Assembly (NCBI GenBank): GCA_013396755.1
Contig: VWZF01001682.1
Span: forward strand, 1,843,883 to 1,907,882
Direction: 5' to 3'
Length of the DNA: 64,000 nt
From: Sclerurus mexicanus
Taxonomy: Eukaryota > Chordata > Aves > Passeriformes > Furnariidae
Both the position numbers and the translations under genes were made by a program. The notes below the pieces were generated by a model, which saw only the letters and a program-made list of their open reading frames with translations, did no database searches and was not told the origin of the DNA. The number at the start of each line of letters is the position of its first letter. The first letter of the stretch is position 1. This document shows, one piece after another, positions 25,561-38,600 of this stretch.

Positions 25561-28500
25561 TGCTTGAACAAAGATTTTAACTAAACTGAGAAAGGCAGGT
25601 GAAAAACATCAGTGTGTCATTTTCTCAAGTTCCTTGGGAGAAAAATAACTTGATTTGGAAGGAGAAGAAGAGGGGTGTTTGTGTGTTTTTGTGTGTGTGT
25701 GTGTGTGTGAAAAAACTCATTGCATTAGAGTCTTATCCACATGGTCTGAAGCCTGGTTTTTAAAGATTTGGTTTGAGAAACAGGTAAAATATGGCACTTG
25801 CTTTTTCTCTGAAGAACTGAAGTGGTAGAGCTTGTCAGTGTTTTTGGCTAGTTAAGTTTGTTTTGCAATTGAAAAGGAAAGGGGAAATGGTGGGGGTTCT
25901 GCATACTAATCCTTTGTTGATTTCCTTGTCTAGCTAAAGTTTGCTGCTTTAGGGATGAAAATCTCCCAAGTCAGGTTTATATAAATGCATTTCCTTAGTT
26001 TTGGACAACAGCTCCATTACTTGTGTTTTATTTTGTATTTCAAGTTAATTAATTTTAAAACTTATGGGAAATAACTTCAGAAATTATCACAGTGTACATT
26101 AAAATCAGAAGATAGATTTCTAAATTTTTATTTTTATTTTTTAACACCCCTCATACTAGCACTTGACTATTGTGAAGAAATTCAACAGATGTTTTTTCAA
26201 CTCTTATCTACAGGTAGAACCTGATAGCAGGTATTAGACTGTCAGCACATCTCTAAATTTACTTTGATGCAGGCTGGCAGAAGCAATAGGTACAGCAAAA
26301 CTAATCTTTCCAATAACATATGTCTCCTAGAAAGAGACAGGACGGTATGTATTAAAAATAGCTTGACTGAAGGAAAAAAAATATTGACTAGGATTTTCTT
26401 ATCTGATATTTACTTTTATGTACTGGCAACCTACTTTCTTTCTTCTCTTGTCCCATGAGGAATAAAAAGAGGCCTGTGCTCCTAGTAGACATTCTTTTAT
26501 TATTTTATTATTTTTTGTATTAATAGTGTAAGTACTATCTTTTGAAAAGGGAAAAAAATATTTGTTTTTTGCTTCCCTCTTCTAGTTTTTGAGATCAAAA
26601 AGTGAGATATACTTAATTTTGAAACAATCACACCTCTTTCCTCTTCACTCTATCTCACCTCCTACTTATATCTACCTCCAGACTAATACGATGAATAGCC
26701 CTGTAGAAAAAATATTTGAGTTACTGCGTGTTCTTTTTAATAAGCTTATTGAATATGTAATTTAGTTTCCAGTCTTTGTCATTCAATTATTTTTTCTCAT
26801 TTATTAATATGAATAAAAATATATTTGTGATTATATTTTCGAATAGGAAAATGTTGCGTATGTATATATAGAGGTGGAATTTCCTTGATTAGGGGTTTTA
26901 TTTTAAGATTAAATTTGGCTTGACTAAAATGAAATAATAAATAAAATATTGGTTACAATGTAATAATGGAGACAAGTGAAATTTTGGGTTATTAGGAGGA
27001 CAGAACACTACTATTCTGGAGTCATCCATTCAGTTATATTGTTGTGTTATAGTGATCTAAACTGTAAGCAGGATGTTCTTGTATGAATATTTCATGCCCA
27101 GATACAGATCTTTCAGATTTCCGTACCACCCAGATCCTGAGCTGACTGAGCGGGAAGGCACCTGTCTCCTTGATAGCACTGATATATCCAAATTCCCTCT
27201 CAGCTGTTAAAAACCTGGGAGTTACCCATAGAAGACAGACAGCTGTTGCCCTCTCCCTGCAACTCCACCTTTGTTTCCTCCAGAGTTCATCAAGTTTGAT
27301 TTTATTTCTTTTTTTTGTCAGATGGCTCTCACCTGCTCCAGTTGTATACCCTCAGTTGTACCGCTGAGGTTCCTATTTCCATCAAAGCAGAAAACATATT
27401 AAGTACATCAAACTAGCACTTACTCCTTAAAAGTTACTTCCAGATTTTGTTTAATTACTTTTGTGCTTTCACATCTATTAAATGTGCTGTCAATGTTGTT
27501 GCTGGTGCAGTTGCTGCTGATTCTGACTTTTTTTTGCTCTGAAGCAATGTAACAAAGTTAAACAATGACAAGGCACTCCAATTCAATGACCACATTAATT
27601 CAACTTCTAAAAATGTCTGTCAAGTAGCAAAATATTATTCACATATTTAGAGACAAGCACAGGAGACATAAAGTGACTTGTCATAACCTTTGAAGTAGGA
27701 AAGAAACAAGTTCCTGTAATTTTGTGGGGGGCTTTTGTTGTTGTTTGTTTTTTTGGTTGGTTTTCAAGCCTGATTGTCCTTTGTCTTGAAAACTACTCCT
27801 CTTTTAAAGCAAGTGTCTGTCTGGCACAGACACCTTCTGTTTGTGTAACACCTTTACCAGATGAAATTACAAAGATAAGGTTGTTTGTCCATTCATGGTT
27901 TCTCCTAAGTCAACTACTTTTCCAAACAAGGAAATAAACTTGAAGGAAATGTTTTCTCAGAGTTTAGTAAAAAATGTGCATTTTCCCCTCACCTCTCTAC
28001 ACCACTATGTTAAATGATTAGATAAAAATATGGAAGAGTATCATGCATGTTTCAGGGTAAATCTGGTTGAAAGCTGAGAATAAAAGCCAACACAGTTCTC
28101 AATACTTAGCTCATGAGTATAATTTTCTTAAAATGTCTCCTTTTTATTGCAATCAGTGGAAGTATCAGTGCAATTCTGTACAGTGATATTACAGGCCTGT
28201 ACGTATTTCTGATGATCATGAATGAAATACTTTCCCTATAACTCAGGCAATGCTTCACTGGAATATTAAAACCAGGGTCAGATGTTCCTGACATACAGTA
28301 CGTATGCAGTACACACAGCCGCTACACAGCTTGCAATCTGCTTAAACTTCTCTAGTTAATGGAGGAGAGACTAGACCCTGAAAATGTGATGTTATCAAAG
28401 GAATCAAGCCCACACAAATTTAAATAGTTGCTTTCTCTAATTTATGCTTAAATGAAATACTGCCAAGGTGTCTTTCTCTTCCCCTGAAAATAGTTGGAGG

Positions 28501-31055
28501 TAGCAGATGTCACGTTATTGTCTGTCTCTATTTAGACAATGTCTGAGACTGCAACAGGAGTTGTGTTCACTTCTTTTTCGTAATAACCCAGCAGCTGGAG
28601 CAGAATAACCTGGCATGGAGACCTGAGCTCTGAATGCTTCATAGCCCAAAGCAGACTGAATCCAAACTGTGGTGGAATACCAAGGAGCGTTCTGCTTTAA
28701 AGCATTTCTGTGCTCTTAGTGAAGCTGAGGCAGGAAAACAAATTTATGGGCCAAGAAGAGAACAAGCAATTTGGATCCTGATTCTCACCTAACTCATCTG
28801 GAAAGAGAAAAAAATATCTGTACTTGTTTTAGAAAGGTTTGTTAGTGTGTAGCTGTTTGGTTAACTTCAGTGGCAGTGTAGTGCAGAGTTGACCAGAAAG
28901 CTGAGTCTGAAAACTCAGTTTTACTCTTCTCTTAGCTAACTAATCAAAAGACTCAAGTGCGCAACTGGGGTCAAGATACAGACCTGCTTTGCCCTCGAGT
29001 GCCCCTTTTCTAGCACATCTTTGACAGCAGAAGCAGCCACCAACAGGGCCTCACCGGCAGCTGAGTGCTCCCATGATGGAAAGATAGAAGGACACGCTGA
29101 TATTTATGAGAGGGTTTCAAGTTGAAGCTGGGCTCTGACAACGGGCAGCACGTGGTTGTATTTGCACAGGATCAACCTAAAATCATCTGGTAATTTTTGA
29201 GGCTTATCTGACCTCTCCACAGTAACGTCCTGGCTTAAATCTTAGCCAGCGAGAGACAGAACATGAGTAGTCATTGGCCATCATTGTGTCTCAGCTGTGG
29301 GACCATCAGACTGGTTGAAGCCAGAATTGCTGTGATACCATGGTCATCATCAGCCTGCTGTATTTTGTCACACAAGAACCTGTTCCAATGGTATTATCAG
29401 TCCTGGCAGCTCTACAATACTGAATGTAAAGCTCTGGTGGAGAAGTCACAAGTTAGAGGTGAGGGACATGGTGAAGTTTCAGCAGCTGGCCAGTGATAAT
29501 TCACTGTGCCTCAACTGTGTGCTGAGGATGCCAGAATTCACTAAATCACAATTAGAAATTATGTCCCAGTTTCCTTGGAGAAGGAAAAAAGACAGCTGAA
29601 GAGTACAGGTTTGATCATTGTGTTTGTAACTTATGTGGATTTTGGAAAATATGAGGACTATACAGCAGGACAGTCCTATTGTCATGAACAGTTTTTCTAT
29701 AGAATTTGTCTTAGCAATACTGTTTGGTAATATACAATACTGAGAATGTCTAGGATAGGTAACTCCCTTATCTTCTCAATACTGCGTTTTAGGATAAAGT
29801 TCAGTGATTGCACCGAAAACTACCTGGACATTGTTCACTTAGGGTTTTTGAACGAAGCAGAGTTTAGTGATTTGAACACCAGGGCTGGATAGGGGGTTTT
29901 CATCTAAGGGACATCTCTAACATGGAATAGGCAAGTCAATTAGCTTTGATGATTTTACTTGCTTCTCTGAAAGAAGAATTATGAAATGAGCCTCCCAGCT
30001 TCAGTGAATATTTAGGGTTTCATAAATTAATTTGTGTAATTGAGTTTGTAAAATTTGAGGTGTTTTGAATAAATTTGCTGTTATTAAATTAATATAATAG
30101 CCAATACAAAGTTGATAGCATGAAAATACTTTGTAGCAAAAAAGAATTGTACCTTCAACTCATTGAAAAATACCTATGTTGATAGATTATATATTTAATT
30201 GCTTGGTTATATTCTGTATTAAAATACTACTTTGCATGCATGAATACAGTTGGTAACCACTCCATTTGGTAATCTAGCAAAGATATATTGTCATCTTCCT
30301 CACAAAGTTGTTCTTCATAATATAGCAAAATTGAGTACAATATTGAAGCATGTTTATTAAATCACATAATAGAGTAAGGAAAAATGTTTATATTCAAGTA
30401 TCTTTTTTCTTTTGAATCAGTTATTGTGACACTCAAACATTATTAATTTCAGATATTCACAGTTTGTAAGTTGTCTCCTCAGAAAGCAAATACTAGTATT
30501 TGCACAAAGCTTTTCTGACCTCATTACTTAGGCTATGCTGAAAAATCCTCTTCTCCTTCTCCTCTCTCCCTCCTCTCCCTTCAGGAGGCCTTAGAGCATG
30601 TAAAAGGAACACTTTTATGGGTATTTTTTGGCTCAATTGAGGCAGCAATATATTATTAGCTTAGTGTAACTCTCTCAAAATTTTATGAGGCTTCACAGAG
30701 TAGCTGAAATGAACATAAGTTTTATGTTCCATACCTAACAGATCATGCAAGTTTCTGTCATTATCAGTTAGGATATGCTTGATCAAGTTCTGACAGTTGA
30801 CAAATGATGGGGTATTTTTTCTTCACGGTGTGAAACATCTGAAAGTTGATAAATTATTAAGGGGATTGGTTCACAGTTTTAAACTACAGAGTGATTATAG
30901 TTGCCAAAGCTAGATATAGTTAAATAGTAGAAAAAAATTGCAGAAATTCAGAAGGATATTAAAAAACAGTCACGTGGTGCATGAAAACATCCTTAGTGCA
31001 CTTTCTTCCCATACCTGGCAGGTATGGTACCTTCAAAGCCAAGTTTTTCATCTTA
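25561..31055. other. Mixed unique sequence, no gene seen
   Basis: It holds a GT microsatellite at 25691-25709. A somewhat GC-richer stretch spans 28490-29500, where several frames stay open but none could be tied to a protein. A 77-codon forward frame at 29263-29496 runs past a GTGAGG donor-like word at 29459 but lacks a recognisable partner exon. The 30000-31000 section is AT-rich and featureless. Confidence 0.35.
25691..25709. repeat. (GT)n microsatellite
   Basis: About nine GT units, preceded by an imperfect GTGTGTTTTT extension. Confidence 0.85.
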
Positions 31056-31060
31056 CTCAT

Positions 31061-32156
31061 TGTGGTGGTTTGACTCCCCGATAAATGCTTAATTTATTAC
31101 TAACAAACTAAAACTAAAAATAAGAAATAGAAACAGGTTAGAAAACACTTTTACACCCCCACCCCTCGGTCTGTCCATGCCCCTCTCTTTCCCCTGATGG
31201 TGTGGGGGTCGGGGAGTGAAAGGTTTACAGTCTGTTGTTGTTGGGTCAGCCATTCGCAGATGTAAGTCCAAGACTTAAGCACCAGTTCTATTTCAGGGGG
31301 CTTTCCTGTGGGCTGCAAAGGGGACAGCTCGCTTCACCACAGTCATCACCACAGTCACAGGGGAATTATAACTCTGAGTCCTTCCCTTGTGTTCCGTGGG
31401 GTCCCCGCCACGAGAAAGCGATCCTCTGCTCTCTCGTGGGTCATTCCATGGGGTGCAGTCTCTCATGAAAAAACTGGCTGTACCTGCTTAGGCGTGGGCT
31501 TCTCCCTCTGTGGGTCTCGGCCGCAAAACCTTGCAAGACTCCACTCTACCTCGGGGGCCTCCTGCTAAGCGTGGGCTTCTCCCTCCGTGGGTCTCGGTCG
31601 CAGATCTTTGCTGGACTCCGCTCCACCTTGGGGCCCTCTGCTAAGGATGGGCTTCTCCCTCCGTGGGTCTTGGTCGCAAATCTTTGCAGGGCACCACTCC
31701 ACCTTGGGGGCCTCCTGCTAAGCGACAGCCTCTTTCATGCCTCCCCCTGCTCCGGCAGGGGGGTCTTTGCACCCCGATGGATTCCATGGGCTTCGAGGGG
31801 ACAGCTCGTAATCACCATGGTCATCACCAACGTAGTCAGGGAAAAATAGTTTTAAGTCCTCTCCCTGATCCGTGGGGTCCCTCCCCCTCCTTCTCCTCTT
31901 CTCCTCCTGCACTGACCTTGATGTCTGCGTTGTGATGTTGTTAATCCATGGCTGCCACTTTTTAACTGCGCAACAGCTTCTTAAATATGTTTTCACGCAG
32001 GGGCGTAACTTAATGGTTCAAAAGCAGGAAGTTTTCCTCGGAGCTGGCCCTCATTGGCTCTGCTCTATAGGATGGAGGGAAACTTCCAGAGGCTTCCAAC
32101 AGAAGCCAATCTTTCTCTTAAAAAAAACAAACCTCTAATCAGAGAAACCCATGACA
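31061..32156 (-). mobile_element. Complete solo LTR of an avian endogenous retrovirus
   Basis: A 1,096-bp block with TG...CA termini and a matching 5-bp duplication on both sides. It is much more GC-rich than its surroundings. In the reverse (sense) direction it starts TGTCATGGGTTTCTC and ends GAGTCAAACCACCACA. A TATA-like word CATATTTAAGAAG (about 31976-31988) is followed by the block CAGACATCAAGGTCAGTGCAG. An AATAAA polyadenylation signal (31093-31098) sits near the end, so promoter and polyA site are in the order expected of U3-R-U5. No gag, pol or env sequence is present, so this is a solo LTR left by recombination. The three 77-bp repeats lie in the middle. The short open frames inside (60-92 codons) are incidental. 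It shares its GGTCAGTGCAG block and its CCACCACA end with the LTR at 62 kb, so the two are related families. Class III is inferred only from the 5-bp duplication. Confidence 0.88.
31492..31721. repeat. Three 77-bp tandem units inside the LTR
   Basis: Head-to-tail units at 31492-31568 (77 bp), 31569-31644 (76 bp) and 31645-31721 (77 bp). Each begins with a variant of GCGTGGGCTTCTCCCTC, contains GTGGGTCT(C/T)GG(T/C)CGCA, and ends CTGCTAA. The copies differ at a number of positions, so the array predates or accompanied the family's spread. The repeat is CpG-containing and GC-rich. Confidence 0.92.
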
Positions 32157-32261
32157 CTCATTTTGACTAACACTCTGCAACCGAAACGCAATTAGTTATG
32201 TTTTAAATAACCATGCTCATCATATTTATTTTTATTTTCCTTTCTATTTTCCTTTTCTTAG

Positions 32262-32312
32262 AACTCCCATCCTCAAAAGAGTCAGAGCATAGGAGGAAGA
32301 ATCTTAAACCTA
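32262..32312 (+). other. Exon-like segment A (candidate, unrecognised)
   Basis: A 51-nt segment is preceded by the pyrimidine-rich acceptor-like TATTTTCCTTTTCTTAG and followed by the donor-like GTAAGTGAG. Reading with two carried-over bases, it gives LPSSKESEHRRKNLKP without stops and ends on the first base of a codon. That base joins in frame to segment B across a 146-nt putative intron. No protein family was recognised. It lies 106 bp beyond the solo LTR. It could be a true small exon, an exon of a noncoding transcript, or chance. Confidence 0.3.
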
Positions 32313-32458
32313 GTAAGTGAGCTTAGAGTAGATTTTTCAAGAGGGAAGTGGATGCAAACAAAATAGGTTATGATGTAATTATTTTGTCTATCATGTATCA
32401 GTGCATTTATTTTTACTTCACAAAAATGTTTCTGATTCTTTGATTGCTTTTTTTTCAG

Positions 32459-32604
32459 GTGATAGCCAGCCAGGGAATAAGCTAATCAAGCCCAAACCAG
32501 GAGAGTTGCAAGCTTTAGCAAACTACACTTCTGTACATCCAGCCTACTTTGTGGGATCCTGTCAGGACAGAATGGTTCATTTTTATTTGTTTGGTTTGTT
32601 CTAG
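32459..32604 (+). other. Exon-like segment B, possible terminal coding exon
   Basis: This segment follows a strong acceptor-like tract (TGCTTTTTTTTCAG) and a branch-point-like TTCTGATT about 25 bases upstream of it. Spliced to segment A, the shared codon is AGT and the frame reads SDSQPGNKLIKPKPGELQ, continuing open to a TAG at 32602-32604. Segment B has a slightly higher GC content than its flanks. No convincing donor was seen before the stop, so it would be a last exon; an ATTAAA word lies just downstream at about 32608. The protein was not recognised and no upstream exon beyond A was found. Without transcript or cross-species support this is only a candidate. Confidence 0.28.
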
Positions 32605-35600
32605 AAGATTAAAAAGTTCACTTTATAAATAGAAATTGGGAAAGGGACACATAGGGAATATTAGGTCATAAGCTGCTATTTGCATGCTAAGATCTTAATT
32701 ATAGGTATGTGCAAATTTCAAAAGTGATGTTAAATTCAATTATATGCTCTGCTCGGTCCACTTAAGACCCCATTACTTTTCACTCAGTTATCACCATCAT
32801 GGGGATAAAATTAAGTTGTCCTTTATTGAAGAAACAACTGTCCTGTCCTAGTTTTCTGTGAGGCAATGCACAGGTACTGGAGGAGATCCACTACCTTTTT
32901 TGTGGTGGAGAGTGTAACAGTAGCAGCACTTTGTTCTGTGCTGAAAGTGGAAGTGCTCAACTGTGCGACAGGAATCACTGCTCAAATGGTGGTCTTCTAT
33001 TTGTTTTTACGCTAAAGCACTGGCTACCACTAGGTGTGTGTACACTGAGGTGTGGATTGCTCACAGTACAGGAACTGTACAAGACAGAATGTTATTTACT
33101 GAGAACAATTTTTTCCTTGTTGCCTATTTTTATATGACTATTGCTAGTAAAATATAGGAAAAAAAATAGCCCACTCTTTTTAATGTCCCTGAGGATTAAA
33201 TGCATAATAACGTAATATGAATTAATCTATTTAGATTAGTTTGATTGAAGGTAGAATTATTATTTTTTCAGTCTACAGCTGGGGTTGTACTAAACCTCAG
33301 CATAAATGACCTTCCCAAATGTATTAAATTTCCGAAGGACTGAAAACAAAATTAATTGTGTCTTGACTATCTGACTACTTGGATGGCAGTGGAAAACATA
33401 CCTAAGGCAAGTTTATTGTGAAAAAGGAAACCTTTATGCCCTTCAGACAAAGTACCCTCCACCACATACATTTACATGAAGTTAAGCATCCCATGAGGCC
33501 TAGGAAACATTCAAGGTAATAATATTAGTTGTCCTGGCCAATATATTATTTCTAAGTAGAATAGAAACAAGTAGTTGAGATCACTTTGTTAATAGTATGA
33601 CCTCCTTTGTTTGCCTACATAATGAATTGGCAAGGCTTATTTAACTTTGTGAGGTATATGGCAATAATGCAATAAGTCCAATGTAAAAATGAATGTAATG
33701 TTTTTTAAGATTATACATTTCCTGAGCATTTTAATCAAGACTGCAAAATAAAACAAAAAAATAAAATTAAAAAAAATCATTCATCATTTCAGTGATATTT
33801 TTCCATACTAATATTTTAAAAAATATAGTTTTGGTGTAATGAATTATGGTTTTAAGAGGATCACATTTACAATTTTACACATAAATGATAATCTCATCTC
33901 CCAGATAAGCAGTTAAATAGATAGCTTTCTTATTAATAGCACAATGATACGATCAAATGATGGGTAATTTCTATTATCTTTATAAATAGATAAGAAGTAT
34001 ATAGATGTGAAGGAAGCATTGATGTGGAAAATGTTAAAATAACAAATCTTATTAGAAGAAAGAATTTAGAAATAACTTGTCAAGAGGGTAATGACCTCAA
34101 TTAAATTTTATGTGCAATTATAATTGGCATTTTTAATAAAGGAATGCTACTGCAAATTGCATATTTGATATAATATTACAGGACATCTTATTTCCTCTGG
34201 CTTGCATTTATATTAAATAAAAATCTTTGAAATAATCAAGGAAGATTCATAATTCAGAGTTTTAAGAATCTGCTCAAGTTAAAATATTTTTCAATAAATA
34301 TGAAAAAAGTGCAAATCTTATTTGAAAGTGTTCCTTTTCTTCTTTTGACTAAAAAGATGTCGATGCTCTGATCTTTTGTTGATGTGGTGTATGTTCTTAG
34401 ATATAGTCAAGATTGTAGCATCTTCAAGGTGTAGTCAAATAGAATCCTTTATTATTAAGACACCCAATTTGAGTCAAGAAAATTCATTGTGTGCAAAACT
34501 GTCTAAATAAATCCCTGAGAATGTTCAAAAATTACCCAGTTTTCATCTTTTCTGCACATACTATCAGGATAGTATAATGCCTCACATTATCATTCTGGTC
34601 ATGTGCTAATTTCTAATCCCAAACTAATATTAAAATAGTAACTTCAAAGTAGTTGTGCAAATATAATCAATATGTGTGTTGGGGAGGAGGAGAGGCTGCC
34701 TGTGGAATCCTCCAAAACACAACTCAGTATAAGCTTTTTAATGATTTGTATTGTCATGTTGTTTTGTTCCTATTCAACCTAGATAGATTTAATGATACTG
34801 GAATACTGCAGATTTCAAATCTGGGGAGATATTACAAAGAGAAAAATCATCTTAAACAGTCTCTCATTGTTTAGTGTTTCTCCAAATATAATAGTCTCCT
34901 AAAAATAATAGTTGAAGGGTTCTAATTGTAAATATGGTGCAAGAAAAAGCAACAACAAATAAGGAATATTGGCTTGGGGTGACATGGTTAAAAATAAACT
35001 GTATTAGTTGTTCAGAAAGTACCTAATAGAAATTCTAAGCAAAAATAGGTGGTGTCTGTAGCATTCACAAATAAGCAGCTGCTACCATTCACAGTCTACC
35101 CCAATTACCTTCTGTTAATCTGGCACTTCTTTAAAATGAAACACTGTGCATAATTTTTCATGGTTCAAATACTGCAGACTTTTCTTCAGGCACACCAAGA
35201 AAAGCCACTATCACAAGTGACCTGTGTAATTGAATGTGAGTTATTTTAGAAACCGATTTCCACAGAGGGAAGGAGAACTGTGGCCATGGGGAATCCTCAG
35301 CATTTACTTTTTAAATTCTGAGTTGATACATAAATGTAAAAAGAGATAAACTGGTATTGTTGAAAACTAAAAGGTTATTCTTCAGTGGAAAGTTTATCAT
35401 TTGCATATTACCATATATATGTAGATGTGTTTGTAGATACACTTGGGATTCAATGTAACCTAAGGACTAGATTCTGATGTAGTTTTGAGGATGAAATGTT
35501 TTATGGATGAAGAGCAGAGTACTGCTCTATCAAAGCACATTTCCGCAGACCACTCTGGGGAAGGGCTGCTGTAACTACTTCACAGATAAGTGAAATTTGG

Positions 35601-38600
35601 ACATTTAAGACCAAAAGCAACCCATAAATCCTGTGTCTCACCTAGCTTTGGAGTAATCTAAATTGATCTTGAATCCACTTTTTGTACTACATTTTTTAAT
35701 TTACCTAAATTGAAGGTCCTTTCAGTCCTTGAGACTAACGCTCAGTTCTCATAAAACACGCTTGTGATCCAGTACGATGTAGAGTGATACCTAGCTCTAG
35801 AGTGACCTTCTGCAGGAGATAAAGTGATGAAAGTCAGTTGTAACAAGGATGAGACTTATACAGGCTGATCTTACAGCTGAATATTCAGATGGTTTACCTT
35901 TTTTTTATAAATAATGATATTTGATTCCCTTACAGAAAGAAATAATCACATTTCTCAAAACATTGGTGAAGGGATTAGGTTCTGGTAGCAATCCAGAGGT
36001 CTAAACTGATGACCACAGACCTTTGTGTTGTCCGAGGAAAGTGTATTTTTACAGTTTTACCAGGAGAGTTTTGTTTCTTCTTTTTTTTTTTTTTCTCAAG
36101 ATTGTCCTTAGAATCCCATTTCAAGTTTTCATATATTCAATATAATGTTTGAGACTAAATGTAAACTTTTTGTAGCCTGCATGTTTGACAGGTGTTTCTT
36201 TGTTGTATAAAATTTGCTGAGGTTGTCTAGAACAAGCAATCTGTAGAAATCAGTGTTTATGGAGACAGGGAGTGCTTGAAGTTGCAGGAAACTGAGATTA
36301 GCAAGACACTTTGAAAGCTGTTCTTTTGCTCAGGGAAACTTTTCTCATGTTTTCTCATGTTTTGTTTTCTACTAAATTAATAGAGACTTGTCTCTGGACT
36401 TTTTAGAGCTTAAAGCAATACATACTGCTATGACAGTTCTGACTTTCCAATAAAATCCTGACAGATGCTACTGTAACTTGGAACCCTTGGAAGGTGATTT
36501 AGAATTACATAAATACCAAAAAGCACTTCAAGCTGAGTAAAGGACAAAAATTGGAGGATGGAAATGTAAATCAAGGTTCTATTATCTCATGTTGATCACC
36601 AGATTTCAGTTATAACTTTAAAAATTGTTGGGAGAGGGAAGAGTCTGTTTATACAAGAATAGTAACATAATTGCACCTTTGTTGACATGAAAATAATCTG
36701 ATTTCCAAGTGGCTAAACTATAAGACCACAGGCTAAGTATTGTATTATGGCAACATAATTCGACTATCTCTTAGAACAATGCTGAAACAATGATAATACT
36801 ACACTTCTAAAACAAATATAATTATTTCAAAATAGATAAACCTCTCTTTCACATAGATATAAACCCCTAAACTCTTGGCCTTTTCTGTGGTATCTTCAGT
36901 AGGCCTGACGTAGCTTGTAAACTCTGATTATTTCTTGTCACTGTAGTGTAGACAAGGTTAGAATTAAAAAGTATTGGTTCAACCAAAAGAGTGCATAATG
37001 CTGATATACCCCTCTGGTTTGGGTTTTTTTGTTGTTATTGTTGTTGTTGGTTTTGTTTGGTTGTTTTTTTGTATGCCATCTCAAATTAAATTCCTTAAGA
37101 AAGAATGATTGCCATGATATACTTTTATTCCTAAAACATAATATGGAAATCACAACCTGGTTATCTTCTAAACAAAGGCCTTTGACATAGTGTGCTAAAG
37201 GTCAAGTCACTGACAACTATGCAGTGCCAAAACATCAATGTTTTGGCATCATGCTCCTTGAAGAGTTTGGGTCAAGTCTATAGATTCTATTCAGTACTAT
37301 TTTAGGTTTCTCTTTTTCTGTTCTTTCCAATTACATGCTTAGAATTTATGCCTGGGGCTTTTCATTTTTTTTTCTGTGTTTGAGTTTTGAGGGTTTTTTA
37401 TTTTTTGTTTTGATTTAGGTTTTTTTTCTGTTGCAGAATACTCTATTTTTTCCCATTTGCAAAGAAACCATGCTAGCAGGATATACCCAATATCTAGCTA
37501 GGACTAATGAGCCTGTAGGATAAGCATCAATATGCTCGCCAACCCCCATGTGAGACCTTATGGCTTTGTTTACTCAGACTGATCTTTGAAGCTGCGGAGT
37601 TGTCGTCTTGCAACTCTTTCAGTTCACTTCAGGATTTCATATCTTTAATGGTATTTTTCTTTAATTTTCAGGCAGCTCTACCTATCTCAACAGTCTAATC
37701 TTTGCTTGCAGTGTTAGCTTTTTTACCATTTGTGGCTATTTTTTGTGGACTTGGTCAAAGTTATTCTGCATAACTGAGTAATTTTCCCAGCCAAGGCTCT
37801 ACTGCTGGACTGTATCAAAAAGACTGAATCAGACAGTGGAACTTCCTGGAAGAGAGTAGAATTAAACTTGTAAATGAACAGTAGTTTGGAGGGTGCAGAA
37901 ATAGAAATGCTGCTAAAAATAAGAAGCAGAGTAATATTTAGAGTAATATTTTATAATAAATTTAATAAAGTCACTATGTGAGCTCCACGCAATGCTGAGC
38001 TGCAATTGAGTGCAGGTCAAAAAAAAAAATATAAGGTCCTTTGGATTCTTTATTTAACACTAAGATATGTAGAGATTAGAGGCCAAATAAAGAACTTCAG
38101 GCACTTATTATAATTTTAGGTACCATAGAGAAAGACAGAGAAACCCTTTCTGTTGTGCTGCTTGAGAATTTATAAAGAAAGAACAGAAAAAGTTCTCCAT
38201 GGGAAAAACCCACAAGATCTACTTTTTGTTGTTTTGTGATCTTCAGACTTGAAGACACTCCTCTTGGAACTTAGCTTTATGCTAAGTCAAGCTAAACCAC
38301 TGTTTGTTTTTTTCTACTGGGATTTTATTCTCTTGGGTATTTTGCAAAAATATATCTTGCTTTTGTCACTTTGCTTTTTATAATCTTGACCAGTATATAT
38401 TTAAGTTGTTCGTCCATCACAGTCAAATGTTATCTTCATAAATCCCCTCAATGATGATGACTTATTTTGTAGGTGAGAAGAAATTGACTTCTTTTTCAAG
38501 GTAGACTTTTCATTACAAATTTATCGTCTGAAAATCTGGATCATTGTCAGCATTTTATAGAATATGTTCCAAAATTTATACGTTCATAGACAATGCATTA

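Larger units (their letters stand above)
31056..32161. repeat. 5-bp target-site duplication around LTR
   Basis: CTCAT at 31056-31060 directly precedes the LTR terminus TGTGGTGG, and CTCAT at 32157-32161 directly follows the other terminus ATGACA. A 5-base duplication is usual for class III (ERVL-type) integrations in vertebrates. It shows that both LTR ends are intact and that this is one insertion. Confidence 0.8.

Noticed and set aside
27170..27367. 65-codon frame with VKNLGVTHRRQ, reminiscent of the LINE 'LGV' block
   Set aside because: Only this single short block matches; the sequence after it does not follow any LINE pattern.
29263..29496. Forward frame with a GTGAGG donor-like word, considered as an exon
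   Set aside because: No convincing acceptor and no in-frame partner exon were found nearby.
31235..31996. Several overlapping 77-92-codon frames
   Set aside because: All lie inside the solo LTR and partly repeat the 77-bp tandem unit. They are not genes.
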